A stretch of 64,000 bases of DNA, taken from contig DJVU01000095.1 of assembly GCA_002441345.1 (NCBI GenBank), positions 1-64,000 on the forward strand, written 5' to 3'. The position numbers were made by a program, and so were the translations under genes. The notes beneath the pieces were generated by a model. It did no database searches. It saw only the letters and a program-made list of their open reading frames with translations, and had not been told where the DNA came from. Every line of letters starts with the position of its first letter. Positions within the stretch are counted from its first letter, which is position 1. Shown in pieces: positions 50,291-59,566 of this stretch. The stretch comes from Bacteroidales bacterium UBA6248. GTDB taxonomy: Bacteria; Bacteroidota; Bacteroidia; Bacteroidales; Lentimicrobiaceae.

Positions 50291-51490
50291 TTAAATGGTT
50301 CGGCCGGGATAAACCATCAGTGCTTCTTCGATGCACTTAACAGCATTACTGAGGTCTTCTTTGTTAAGGACATAAGCAATGCGGGCTTCATTTTTCCCAA
50401 GACCCGGGCTGGCGTAAAAGCCGGCTGCGGGTGCAAGCATGACGGTTTGTCCTTTATAGTTGAACTCTTCCAGCAGCCAGATGCAGAAATTTTCAGCATC
50501 GTCGACAGGCAGGCTGATGACCGTATAGAAAGCACCTTTGGGCATTGGTGCATAAACACCGGGTATTTTATTCAGTTCATTAATAATAAGGTCTCTGCGT
50601 GAGATATATTCATCGTATACTTCTTTGAAGTAGGATGGTGGAGTATCGAGGGATGCTTCTCCAATCACCTGTCCGAGGGAAGGCGGGCTCAGGCGGGCCT
50701 GGGCAAATTTGAGGGCTGTGGAGATAAGCTTTTTGTTTTTGGAAATCAGCGCTCCGATTCTGACACCGCATTCGCTGTAGCGTTTAGATACGGAATCCAT
50801 TAGCACTGCATGATCTTCGAGACCCTCAAGATTCATGACGGAAAAATGGGTATTGCCATCGTAGCAGAATTCCCTGTAAACTTCGTCTGCAAAAAGATAG
50901 AGATCATGTTTGAGAACGATGTCGCGCAGTTGCATCAGTTCTTCCCTGCTATACAGATAGCCGGTGGGGTTATTCGGGTTGCACACCATGATAGCTTTGG
51001 TTCTTGGTGTGATGGCTTTTTCGAACTCCGAAACGTCGGGCAGGGCGAAGCCGTTTGAAATGCTGCTGGTAATGGGAACAACCCTTACGCCTGCGGCCAG
51101 GGCAAATGCATTATAATTTGTATAAAACGGTTCGGGGATAATTACTTCATCGCCCGGGTTAAGGCAAACTTTGAAAGCGAAAGAGATAGCTTCGGAACCT
51201 CCGGTAGTGATGAGGATATCGTTGTGATCTACGCCGATACCTATGTTCTGATAATAAACAGCAAGTTTGCGGCGGTACGACTCGTTTCCGGCAGAGTGGC
51301 TGTACTCAATGACTTTCTGATCGAAATTGCGGACAGCATTCAGAGCAACGTCGGGGGTTTGGATATCGGGCTGACCGATGTTGAGGTGGTAAACCTTTGT
51401 ACCTCTTTTTTTTGCCGCTTCGGCATACGGGACCAGTTTACGAATGGGGGATGCGGGCATTTGGCAACCGCGTTCAGAGATTTTCGGCAT
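50291..51490 (-). CDS. Pyridoxal-phosphate-dependent class I/II aminotransferase
   Basis: 399 aa, fold type I. 'YHLNIGQPDIQTP' is the N-terminal substrate loop, 'NPNNPTGYLYS' the cofactor-binding segment, 'LFADEVYREF' holds the Asp-x-x-Tyr pair, 'SVSKRYSECGVRIG' the Schiff-base Lys, and 'ARIAYVLN' the carboxylate-binding Arg. Close to the aspartate/aromatic aminotransferase group; donor and acceptor are not decided by sequence alone. Confidence 0.9.
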   Translation of the reverse strand: MPKISERGCQMPASPIRKLVPYAEAAKKRGTKVYHLNIGQPDIQTPDVALNAVRNFDQKVIEYSHSAGNESYRRKLAVYYQNIGIGVDHNDILITTGGSEAISFAFKVCLNPGDEVIIPEPFYTNYNAFALAAGVRVVPITSSISNGFALPDVSEFEKAITPRTKAIMVCNPNNPTGYLYSREELMQLRDIVLKHDLYLFADEVYREFCYDGNTHFSVMNLEGLEDHAVLMDSVSKRYSECGVRIGALISKNKKLISTALKFAQARLSPPSLGQVIGEASLDTPPSYFKEVYDEYISRRDLIINELNKIPGVYAPMPKGAFYTVISLPVDDAENFCIWLLEEFNYKGQTVMLAPAAGFYASPGLGKNEARIAYVLNKEDLSNAVKCIEEALMVYPGRTI

Positions 51491-51675
51491 GATTTATATT
51501 TTTAGGCTGTGATTCGATCAAAATCCGGAGCAAAGGTATAAGCAAAATCCGGAGTAACAAATTTGCCGGAACGATTTTCAGTTTATATTGCTGAAAACGG
51601 CATGTCAGGACGGATTTATTCGTCTTTTCCGGATGCAAGAGCAGGAGAAAGGATGGCTTTAAGATTGCAATAAAG

Positions 51676-51703
51676 CAAAAAAGCCGGCAGAAACCGGCTT
51701 AAA
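51676..51703 (-). terminator. Rho-independent terminator after the DUF1573 gene
   Basis: AAGCCGG (51681-51687) and CCGGCTT (51694-51700) form a 7-bp stem; on the minus strand it is followed by six T. Confidence 0.85.
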
Positions 51704-51723
51704 TCTGGCAGACCTAAAGAGAT

Positions 51724-52194
51724 TTATTTTGCTACAGGCGTAGTTCCGGGGCTAACCGGTTTTTCCGGGATCAGGCTTTCTTCATTTTTCTTGATGATGT
51801 TACCGGAAATTCTGAGTACTACGGGTGTGTTTTTCGCATTCGACATTACCGTAACCGATTTGTTAATCGGGCCCATTCGGTTGGTGTCGTATTTGACCTT
51901 GATTGTTGATTTTTTACCCGGGAGAATTGGTTCTCTGGGCCATTGGGGAACGGTACAACCGCAGGAAGATCTGACGCTCGAAAGGATCAGGGGTTCCTTA
52001 CCGGTGTTGGTAAATTCAAACTCGCAGTTTCCATCGCCGCCAACGTACAGGGTGCCGTAATCGTGTACGGTTTTATCGAATGAGATCTCTGCTGCATTGG
52101 GATTGTTTTCTGTTGCTTCCTGTTTTACTTCCTGTGCGTGACTGAGCTGAATGCCAAAAAGTATTACTGTCAGAAGTGTTAGCGCTTTTTTCAT
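51724..52194 (-). CDS. DUF1573 domain-containing secreted protein
   Basis: 156 aa from ATG 52194, with a signal peptide ('ALTLLTVILFGIQLSHAQ'). The DUF1573 core 'FDKTVHDYGTLYVGGDGNCEF' and 'VRSSCGCTVPQWPREPILPG' with its paired cysteines is an immunoglobulin-like beta sandwich common in Bacteroidota exported proteins. Function not known. The ATG at 52218 would precede the signal peptide by eight residues. Confidence 0.9.
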   Translation of the reverse strand: MKKALTLLTVILFGIQLSHAQEVKQEATENNPNAAEISFDKTVHDYGTLYVGGDGNCEFEFTNTGKEPLILSSVRSSCGCTVPQWPREPILPGKKSTIKVKYDTNRMGPINKSVTVMSNAKNTPVVLRISGNIIKKNEESLIPEKPVSPGTTPVAK

Positions 52195-52373
52195 CGGTAT
52201 TAGATTTTTGATGAACAATTATGTCCTTAGCAAGGACAAATTTAATGGATAAATTCCGGAATTGTAAAGAAATTTAGACTTTTTGCATTTCACAAAGTTT
52301 GTGCCATCTTTCAGAAAATAATATTTTTTTTCTCGATCAAGTTCCTTTACTTTACGGATTAATTCAATAACTC

Positions 52374-52889
52374 ATGAAAAGTAACCGTTTTGTCCTGTTC
52401 TTTTTTCTCGCGGCGCTTTTTCTTGTTTCCTGTAATTCGTCGCGTAAAGCTGCGCGAGAGAATGTTCCGGTATCGGGAGCCATAATGGTATCACCGCCGG
52501 TTATTATTTATCAGACCCGTGCCGATTACCGGATGCATGTTCCGGTAATTCTGTCGGAAGACCGGAAATCACTCCTCTCCTATCCTGCTCCGGGCGATGT
52601 ATATTATCAGGGAGAGCTGGCATATCCTCTGGAGCTTGAGAACGGATATTTGCTCGATCGCAGGGGTATTGGTCCGGGAGTAGCATTTTTAAAATACACC
52701 TACTACGAATACAGCAGGCTGGATAAAACGCCTTCGCAAGCCGAGCTAATGAACCTGATACTTGACAGTGATCCCTTGACGGTAATGTATCATTGCGGAC
52801 AGAGACATGAATACAAGGATTTGGTTAACGAACTTAATGAATTAATAAGGAGTGGTAAAGTTGCTAATTATAAGCGACTTGACGATTGA
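52374..52889 (+). CDS. Lipoprotein of unknown function
   Basis: 171 aa. A hydrophobic signal ends at 'LFLVSC' (Cys20), a lipobox. The mature part is predicted alpha/beta: 'PVILSEDRKSLLSYPAPGDVYY', 'ELAYPLELENGYLLDRRGIG', then helices ending 'LVNELNELIRSGKVANYKRL'. A Bacteroidota lineage protein with no assigned role. It stands alone, about 280 bp upstream of the DAK2-DegV gene on the same strand. Confidence 0.78.
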   Translation: MKSNRFVLFFFLAALFLVSCNSSRKAARENVPVSGAIMVSPPVIIYQTRADYRMHVPVILSEDRKSLLSYPAPGDVYYQGELAYPLELENGYLLDRRGIGPGVAFLKYTYYEYSRLDKTPSQAELMNLILDSDPLTVMYHCGQRHEYKDLVNELNELIRSGKVANYKRLDD

Positions 52890-53166
52890 TTGTATTCGAA
52901 TACGGTCCGCCATCAGGGTGGTAAAAATTTTACCTGGAAATTAAAAATTCATTAAATTCAGGTTGAGCCGGCTTGAGTTCGGGTTATCACCGCTCATTTA
53001 ATGCGTATTTTTGTAACGCGAAATCAGGGATACTATTGATGAATGTTGCCGAATCATGTTTCTGCTCTTTGCGCATGTCGGGTTCACTGCCGGTCAGGGA
53101 AAGGCATATCACCCGGAACATCACAGCCCTGCATAATCGCACTATTTTTCACCAAACCATCGTACA

Positions 53167-54981
53167 TTGAACAAGACTACCAAACAGGTAACGGAGCTTG
53201 ATGGTAAAACGCTCTATTACAGCTTTCTGGCTGGAGCTCAAAAAATATTTGAAAACCAGGTACTGATCAATAAAATAAATGTGTTTCCGGTAGCAGATGC
53301 TGACACGGGAACCAACCTGGCTTCCACCATGCGCTCCATTGTGGAGAGTCCGATACCTACAGCAGATGTAAAAGTGACCGCTGCGGCACTGGCAGATGCG
53401 GCCCTCAGCGGAGCCCGCGGCAACTCCGGAATTATTTTTGCCCAGTTTATATATGGCTTCAGTAATGAAATTCAGAAACACGAGACTGTAAGCGTTGATA
53501 CTTTTGCAGAAGTAGTGAAGAAGGCAGTTACCTATGCTTACGAAGCAATTGCAAATCCGGTTGAAGGTACTATGATTACCGTTATTCGTGAATGGGCTGA
53601 ATTTATTTACATTCTGAAGGATACCATTCAGGACTTCATTGAACTGCTGGCAAAGGCATATCAAAAAGCGTTAGAATCGCTGCAGTCGACCACCCTTCAG
53701 CTGGAAACACTTGCAAAATCGAATGTGGTGGATGCAGGTGCAAAAGGCTTTGTTGTATTTCTGCAGGGTATGGTTGAATTTGTGAAAGCAGGCGAGCTGA
53801 GAAAGCTGCTTTCCGGAAGGGAAACGGTGGTAATTGCTGACTCTGAAATTGTTTCACACGATGAAATTACCTTCAGGTATTGCACAGAAGCTATGCTGCT
53901 TCTGGATGAAAAGAAGAAAGCAGATCTGAGTCTGGTCAGAAAATCCATTGCTCATATGGGCGATTCCATGGTCGTTGCCGGCTCCGCTAAAAAAATGCGG
54001 GTGCATATTCACAGCGACCATCCCGCCAAGGTGATGAAGGTGTTGTCGCGCTATGGTAACATCACGTACCAGAAGGTAGACGATATGGTAATGCAGAAAG
54101 AAGTTGCAGCAAATGCCAAATTTCCTGTTGCCATCCTTACCGACTCTACCTGCGACCTGCCTCAGGAGATAATTGAACAGTATCAGCTGCACATCGTTCC
54201 TCTGAGCGTGCATTTCGGCGAAAATTATTTTCTCGACCGTTTGACGATAATGCCGGCTCAGTTTTATTCCATGATTGATAAATCACCGGTTTATCCGACT
54301 ACCGCACAACCTGCCTATAAGGATTTCTTTAACCGATATTCCTATCTGGCTAGTCATTATGAGTCTATTATAGGATTTCACATCAGTTCTAAAATGAGCG
54401 GTACATGGAGCAACAGTTCCAAAGCCTCACATGCAGTTTCCGAACACAGTGGTAAGAAAATCAGCGTAATTGACTCGAAGAGGTTATCGAGTGGTCTCGG
54501 GCTGATTGTTATAAGAGCTGCCAAAGAACTTGAACAGGGCACTACGCACGATGAAATTGTAAGCAAGTCTGCCGGTTGGTCGAAGAATACGAAAATATTT
54601 GTTTCATCGCGTACCATAAAATATATGGTTAAAAGCGGCAGGGTGAGTCATACCAAAGGATTCATAGGCTCGTTGCTGAATCTGAAACCGATTGTTACAG
54701 TGAATGATGAAGGCAAAACCGAGGTTTTTGGCAAGCCATTTACCGAAAAAGCGAGTATGGAGTTGATTATGACCCGTATCCGGAATCTGGCTGAAGGCCG
54801 CAGGATATGGGGGTATTCCATTTCTCATGCACGCAATCTGGCCGGAGCAGGCTGGTATTCGGAGCAAATGCGGGAATTGTGCGGACTGGAACCTGAATTC
54901 ATCAACGATGCATCACCCGTTCTGGGTGTAAATGCGGGCCCCGGTGTGGTTGCACTTTCGGTGATGTTTGAAGACCAATAG
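53167..54981 (+). CDS. Fused DAK2 kinase-DegV protein (fatty acid kinase FakA-FakB fusion)
   Basis: 604 aa from TTG 53167. Residues ~1-205 are a DAK2/DhaL ATP-binding domain ('NVFPVADADTGTNL' with the metal Asp cluster, 'SGARGNSGIIFAQF', 'VVDAGAKGFVVFL'). Residues ~220-310 are the FakA middle domain ('GDSMVVAGSAKKMRVHIHSDHP'). Residues ~319-604 are a DegV fatty-acid-binding domain ('LTDSTCDLP', 'SSKMSGTWSNS', 'VKSGRVSHTKGFIG'). In Firmicutes FakA and FakB are separate and phosphorylate exogenous fatty acids; here kinase and carrier are one chain. The FakA C-terminal FakB-docking domain seems to be missing, as expected for a fusion. Confidence 0.88.
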   Translation: MNKTTKQVTELDGKTLYYSFLAGAQKIFENQVLINKINVFPVADADTGTNLASTMRSIVESPIPTADVKVTAAALADAALSGARGNSGIIFAQFIYGFSNEIQKHETVSVDTFAEVVKKAVTYAYEAIANPVEGTMITVIREWAEFIYILKDTIQDFIELLAKAYQKALESLQSTTLQLETLAKSNVVDAGAKGFVVFLQGMVEFVKAGELRKLLSGRETVVIADSEIVSHDEITFRYCTEAMLLLDEKKKADLSLVRKSIAHMGDSMVVAGSAKKMRVHIHSDHPAKVMKVLSRYGNITYQKVDDMVMQKEVAANAKFPVAILTDSTCDLPQEIIEQYQLHIVPLSVHFGENYFLDRLTIMPAQFYSMIDKSPVYPTTAQPAYKDFFNRYSYLASHYESIIGFHISSKMSGTWSNSSKASHAVSEHSGKKISVIDSKRLSSGLGLIVIRAAKELEQGTTHDEIVSKSAGWSKNTKIFVSSRTIKYMVKSGRVSHTKGFIGSLLNLKPIVTVNDEGKTEVFGKPFTEKASMELIMTRIRNLAEGRRIWGYSISHARNLAGAGWYSEQMRELCGLEPEFINDASPVLGVNAGPGVVALSVMFEDQ

Positions 54982-55006
54982 TCCTCTGCCCTTTTAATTA
55001 AGCGGA

Positions 55007-56098
55007 TCAGACGCGTACATGAAAACCGGCTGACACCATTTCATTGATTCGAAAACGTTCGTATGCCTCCTGATTCAGGGGGTAATCCCAGCAACCCATA
55101 CGGTGCTTGATAATACCGCCAAAGCCTGTTTTAAACCGGTAAAGTCCGTACATAGGATGCGATGGATCGGCTTTTCCGCTGATTCCAAACAGGTCGTATT
55201 CCGTACAGCCCTTTTCTCTGCTCATCAGTATTGCATTCCATTGCAGTAAATACGGAGCCATCATATCGCGGTGGTGAGAGGCGGATGCTCCGTAAAGATA
55301 CGTGGCACGATCGCCTGAAAAGGCCAGGAACATCCCTGCAAGGGGCTCCCCCTGATATTCGGCCAGCAAAAGCGTGATTTCTGCCGGTGAAATCGTTTCC
55401 TCCGCCTGAGTCGATAAAACCTGCCGGAAATAGTCCTTTTTTTCAGAGACAATATGGTTTCTTTGTACGGTATTGTCGTACAGCCTATACCATTCATCGA
55501 GTCCGGATGTGTCTGCTACCCTTACATTTATGTTTTTTCTTGCCGACAAACGTATGTTATAACGGGTTTTGGACTTCATCTCCATGAGCAGCTCGTCCGG
55601 ATCGCGGTCGAGTGGCAATACCACAGTATTTGAAGGCAAAATGTTCGTGGGAGCTTTTCTCAGATTCCAGTTGGAAGTTCCCATATTGAAACGCATCTCC
55701 TGAAGAGGTATCTCGGGCCATTCGGTTTCATCACCAGCCCACAGCGACGGCCATTCAAGGTCATAACGGATGTTAAGGCAGCGTTCGGGCAGAAAAGGCC
55801 TCAGTGCTTCGGACAGCGACTCCAGCCAGAGTCCCCGCAACTCTTCGCTGGGAACGATTTCAGGGCCGTAAGGGGCATAGGCAATAACCCCCTCCTGCCC
55901 TGTTTCCTTGAGCAGAATCAGAATATCGCCGTTATGCGACCAAAATCCGAAACGCTGCGGGTCGGGTTCGAATATGTCGAACGCCAGCGGATACCATCCG
56001 GTTTTGTGTTTGAACTTTGCCCAGAATGCTGTCTGCTGTAAAATGCCTGTTGGTACAATCTCTTTTGTTTTCTTTAAGCTGACCTTTACCGGTTCCAT
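55007..56098 (-). CDS. FemA/FemB-type peptidoglycan-bridge aminoacyltransferase
   Basis: 363 aa, two GNAT-like lobes. 'LQQTAFWAKFKHKTGWYPLAF' starts the first lobe and 'SKTRYNIRLSARKNINVRV' links the lobes. 'GEPLAGMFLAFSGDRATYLYGASA' and 'EYDLFGISGKADPSHPMYGLYRFKTGFG' are the FemAB signature blocks. The 'KSKTRYNIR' motif and the closing 'YRFKTGFGG' match this family. It would add amino acids from aminoacyl-tRNA to peptidoglycan stem peptides or a related acceptor. Confidence 0.88.
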   Translation of the reverse strand: MEPVKVSLKKTKEIVPTGILQQTAFWAKFKHKTGWYPLAFDIFEPDPQRFGFWSHNGDILILLKETGQEGVIAYAPYGPEIVPSEELRGLWLESLSEALRPFLPERCLNIRYDLEWPSLWAGDETEWPEIPLQEMRFNMGTSNWNLRKAPTNILPSNTVVLPLDRDPDELLMEMKSKTRYNIRLSARKNINVRVADTSGLDEWYRLYDNTVQRNHIVSEKKDYFRQVLSTQAEETISPAEITLLLAEYQGEPLAGMFLAFSGDRATYLYGASASHHRDMMAPYLLQWNAILMSREKGCTEYDLFGISGKADPSHPMYGLYRFKTGFGGIIKHRMGCWDYPLNQEAYERFRINEMVSAGFHVRV

Positions 56099-56403
56099 GA
56101 TTAAGGTTTGTGAAATAAAATGAAAGTTGCCGGTTCATTGGAAACCGGAAAAAAACTATGATTTAAAAGTATGGACAGGGAATATTTTTTTGCCCGGATG
56201 CTAAATCAGGGTGGAGTGATATGTTCCGGGCTTTCCGGGAATTTTGGGCCTGAGCTTTACGAATTTCATTATCGGTATATAAGCAGGCTGCAAAGGTAAA
56301 ACGAATAATGTTTTATATCAACCTCTTCTCATAATTCGCCTCATTTTAAGTAATTACATGTCATCGTATAGTCTAAAGCTGTAATTTTACGAAAAACTGC
56401 ATT
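56099..56403. other. 305-bp intergenic region between femAB-like and DUF1295 genes
   Basis: No gene seen. It has a short hairpin CCGGTT/AACCGG near 56130-56148 without a T-run on either useful side. It should contain the divergent promoters, which I cannot place with confidence. Confidence 0.5.
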
Positions 56404-57177
56404 ATGGAATATCTGCTTGCCTCTGCAATCATCGTATTCTGCTACATGAGTGCGATTTTTATCCTGGCGATTCTCCTGAAGGACAATTCCATTGTAGATA
56501 TTGCCTGGGGAGGCGGATTCATACTTCTTGCAACTGCGGCAGCGATTGATGCGGGAATTCAGAATCTTAAACAACTTCTTACAATTGCAGCCGTATTTTT
56601 ATGGGGTATCAGGCTTTCGGTGTATATATTTCTCCGAAACCGCGGCAATGGAGAGGATTTCCGTTATGCCGCATGGCGTAAAGCCTGGAAATGGTTTTAC
56701 GTCCGCAGTTTTTTGCAGGTTTTTATGCTTCAGGGATTTATAATGCTGGTCGTGGCATGGCCGGTGTTACATATCCTGTATCGGGGTGCAGCCATAAAAG
56801 CTGGAGTTATGGATGCAGCAGGATTGCTGATTTTTGCCTGCGGATTTTATCTTGAACTTAAGGCTGACCGGCAGATGAAGCTGTTTGCCGCAGATCCCGT
56901 TAACAAAGGGAAGCTGATTACAACCGGCTTGTGGAAATACTCAAGGCATCCGAACTATTTCGGCGAAGCGTTGCTTTGGTGGGGTATCTGGCTTCTGGCA
57001 GTTCCTGTAACGGATGGACTTTTCACCATTGCAGGGCCTGTGCTGATTACCTTGCTTCTCCGTTATGTTTCCGGCGTTCCTATGCTTGAAAAAAAGCTGG
57101 AAGCAAGAGACGGATGGGCTGAATATAAAGCAAAAACCCCTGTTTTTATACCATTTTTACCGACGCGAAAAACCTGA
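56404..57177 (+). CDS. DUF1295 membrane protein (steroid 5-alpha-reductase-like)
   Basis: 257 aa with about six hydrophobic segments. 'LKADRQMKLFAAD', 'TTGLWKYSRHPNYFGEALLWWGIWL' and the C-terminal 'GVPMLEKKLEARDGWAEYKAKTPVF' are the DUF1295/isoprenylcysteine methyltransferase-like signature for a membrane-embedded NADPH or SAM site. The lipid substrate is unknown. No partner gene nearby. Confidence 0.9.
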   Translation: MEYLLASAIIVFCYMSAIFILAILLKDNSIVDIAWGGGFILLATAAAIDAGIQNLKQLLTIAAVFLWGIRLSVYIFLRNRGNGEDFRYAAWRKAWKWFYVRSFLQVFMLQGFIMLVVAWPVLHILYRGAAIKAGVMDAAGLLIFACGFYLELKADRQMKLFAADPVNKGKLITTGLWKYSRHPNYFGEALLWWGIWLLAVPVTDGLFTIAGPVLITLLLRYVSGVPMLEKKLEARDGWAEYKAKTPVFIPFLPTRKT

Positions 57178-57389
57178 AAGCCTTGCAGCGCAGTAATTTT
57201 CGGGTTTCTGGATTCGATAATCCGGCAATTTTATTTCCGGATTTTCCACTGTTTGCGGGAATTTATACCTTCGCAGCACCTTTTAACCAACCTTTGCCGG
57301 ATCGTGAAAAGGAACAAATTATACGGACTGAGGGAGGATTCAGACCGCTGGCTTTATGTTCAGAAAAAAAATAAATAAAAATATCAGCT

Positions 57390-59444
57390 ATGATTAATGA
57401 GCAACTCATCAATCCGCGCAGTATAGTAGTTATTGGCGGGTCGAACGACACAACAAAGCCGGGGGGCAAGGTGCTCCGGAATCTGATTGAAAATCATTTC
57501 CCGGGCGAGCTTTATGTTACCAATCCCAAAGAAACGGAAGTTCAGGGTATTAAATGTTATCAGAATCCGAACGACCTTCCGGAGGTTGATATGGCTGTAC
57601 TTGCCATTGCTGCAAGATTTTGCCCTGATACGGTAGAACTGCTGGCCAAAAAGAAAAATACCAGGGCATTTATCATACTTTCTGCCGGATTTCACGAAGA
57701 GGGAGAAGAGGGTGCACGGCTTGAGAAGCAAATTGTGGATATAATCAACAGTGTGGATGGCAGCTTGATAGGCCCCAATTGCATCGGTATGATGAACCAT
57801 CACCATACGGCAGTGTTTTCGAAGCCAATACCCAAACTTGATCCCAGGGGCGTTGATTTTATTTCCGGCTCGGGAGCTACCGCAGTGTTTATCATGGAAA
57901 CCGGAATCACAAACGGACTGATATTCTCCAGCGTATATTCCGTCGGGAACAGTGCTCAGATCGGGGTTGAGGAGGTGCTGCAATATCTGGATGAAACCTT
58001 TAATCCTGAAAGCAGTTCCAGGGTTAAGCTGTTGTACGTAGAAAGTATTAACAAGCCTCAGAAGCTTCTTAAGCATGCATCTTCGCTCATTCGCAAGGGT
58101 TGCAGAATTGCTGCCATTAAGTCGGGCAGTTCATCCGCCGGAAGCCGTGCAGCCTCATCGCATACCGGAGCACTGGCAAGCAGCGATTCGGCTGTGGATG
58201 CTCTCTTCCGCAAAGCCGGCATTGTTCGTTGCCATAGTCGTACAGAGCTTGCTACCGTTGCCGGAATCTTCATGCATAAACCTTTAAAAGGTAAAAATAT
58301 AGCTGTGATAACTCATGCCGGAGGTCCGGCAGTAATGCTTACGGATGCTCTTTCGAACAACGGGCTGGAGGTACCGCATCTTGAGAGCCCGGAACTTCTT
58401 TCGAAGCTCTACGCGGGTTCTTCGGTAGCCAATCCTATCGATTTTCTGGCAACGGGAACAGCGGAACAACTTGGTGAGATTATTGACTATTGCAACAAGG
58501 ATTTCGATGAAATTGACGGTATGGCAGTAATCTTCGGAAGTCCGGGGCTTACAGAAGTGTATGATGTATACAAGCTTCTGGATGAGCGCATGAAGACATC
58601 GCCCAAACCAATATTCCCGATTCTGCCTTCGGTTGTGAATGTAAAGAATGAGATCGAATACTTTATTTCTCTGGGACGCATCAATTTCCCGGATGAGGTG
58701 GTTTTTGGAAATGCGCTGGCAAGGATTTACAATACTCCTCCCCCGGCTGAAATGGCCGAAATGCCACAGGTAAACCATGCAGATGTCAGGGCGGTGATCG
58801 AAGGTTCGGAAGATGGTTATCTGGATCCTGAAAAAGTTCAGCAGCTTCTTGATGCAGCTGGTATTCCTAGAGCTGGTGAAGCGGTGGTGAGCAGCGCTGA
58901 AGAAGCGGTAAGTGAAGCCGGGCGACTGGGATTTCCCGTGGTAATGAAGGTTGTGGGACCCGTTCATAAGTCGGATGTCGGAGGTGTTGTTCTGAATGTA
59001 AGCGATGCCGGTATGGTGGTAAAGGAATTTGAACGCATGATAAAGATCAAGGATACCACCGCCATACTTATTCAGCCGATGCTCAGCGGTATGCAGATAT
59101 TTGCAGGAGCCAAATACGAACCCAAGTTCGGTCACATGATTCTATGCGGATTGGGCGGAATTTTTATCGAGGTAATGAAGGATGTTCAAACATCCCTGAG
59201 TCCGGTTTCACCGGATGAAGCATCCGTTATGGTTCGTTCCCTGAAATCGTACAAGCTGATTCAGGGTGTCCGCGGGCAGGAAGGAGTAAATGAGCAGGCA
59301 TTTGCCGATGCAATTGTAAGACTGTCCGCACTTTGTGAAGCTGCTCCTGAAATTGCGGAGATGGATATCAATCCACTTCTAGGCAATTTCAACGGCGTTG
59401 TTGCAGTTGATGCAAGGATCAGGATAGAGCGGAATATGGAATAG
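57390..59444 (+). CDS. ADP-forming acyl-CoA (acetyl-CoA) synthetase, fused alpha-beta
   Basis: 684 aa. The CoA-binding domain starts the protein ('SIVVIGGSNDTTKPGGKVLRN'). The succinyl-CoA-ligase-like domain has the phosphorylated His258 in 'AASSHTGALAS'. A second flavodoxin-like domain follows, then an ATP-grasp domain from about residue 470 ('GFPVVMKVVGPVHKSDVGGV', 'AGAKYEPKFGHMILCGLGG'). It converts an acyl-CoA to the free acid with formation of ATP, a fermentative energy-conserving step. Its fused alpha-beta order is the usual bacterial form. Terminated at 59462. Confidence 0.93.
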   Translation: MINEQLINPRSIVVIGGSNDTTKPGGKVLRNLIENHFPGELYVTNPKETEVQGIKCYQNPNDLPEVDMAVLAIAARFCPDTVELLAKKKNTRAFIILSAGFHEEGEEGARLEKQIVDIINSVDGSLIGPNCIGMMNHHHTAVFSKPIPKLDPRGVDFISGSGATAVFIMETGITNGLIFSSVYSVGNSAQIGVEEVLQYLDETFNPESSSRVKLLYVESINKPQKLLKHASSLIRKGCRIAAIKSGSSSAGSRAASSHTGALASSDSAVDALFRKAGIVRCHSRTELATVAGIFMHKPLKGKNIAVITHAGGPAVMLTDALSNNGLEVPHLESPELLSKLYAGSSVANPIDFLATGTAEQLGEIIDYCNKDFDEIDGMAVIFGSPGLTEVYDVYKLLDERMKTSPKPIFPILPSVVNVKNEIEYFISLGRINFPDEVVFGNALARIYNTPPPAEMAEMPQVNHADVRAVIEGSEDGYLDPEKVQQLLDAAGIPRAGEAVVSSAEEAVSEAGRLGFPVVMKVVGPVHKSDVGGVVLNVSDAGMVVKEFERMIKIKDTTAILIQPMLSGMQIFAGAKYEPKFGHMILCGLGGIFIEVMKDVQTSLSPVSPDEASVMVRSLKSYKLIQGVRGQEGVNEQAFADAIVRLSALCEAAPEIAEMDINPLLGNFNGVVAVDARIRIERNME

Positions 59445-59461
59445 GCACTTTTATTTTATGC

Positions 59462-59499
59462 AAAAAAGCCAGCCGGATTGAACAGACTGGCTTTTTTTT
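59462..59499. terminator. Bidirectional Rho-independent terminator
   Basis: AGCCAG and CTGGCT (59467-59492) form the stem, preceded by six A and followed by eight T. It ends the acyl-CoA synthetase transcript and can serve the convergent dipeptidase gene. Confidence 0.85.
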
Positions 59500-59566
59500 A
59501 TCCCTGGAAGGCAAGGTCCTGCGTCCCCGGAGTATATCCCGGTTATCGGTCAGCCGAATTTACATT

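Noticed and set aside
52973..53170. 65-codon frame upstream of the DAK2-DegV gene
   Set aside because: It overlaps the probable promoter box (TATTTTTG at 53006) and leader, and its translation has no recognisable pattern.
57183..57374. 63-codon frame between DUF1295 and the acyl-CoA synthetase
   Set aside because: Composition unlike the neighbours; the region more likely holds the promoter of the synthetase.
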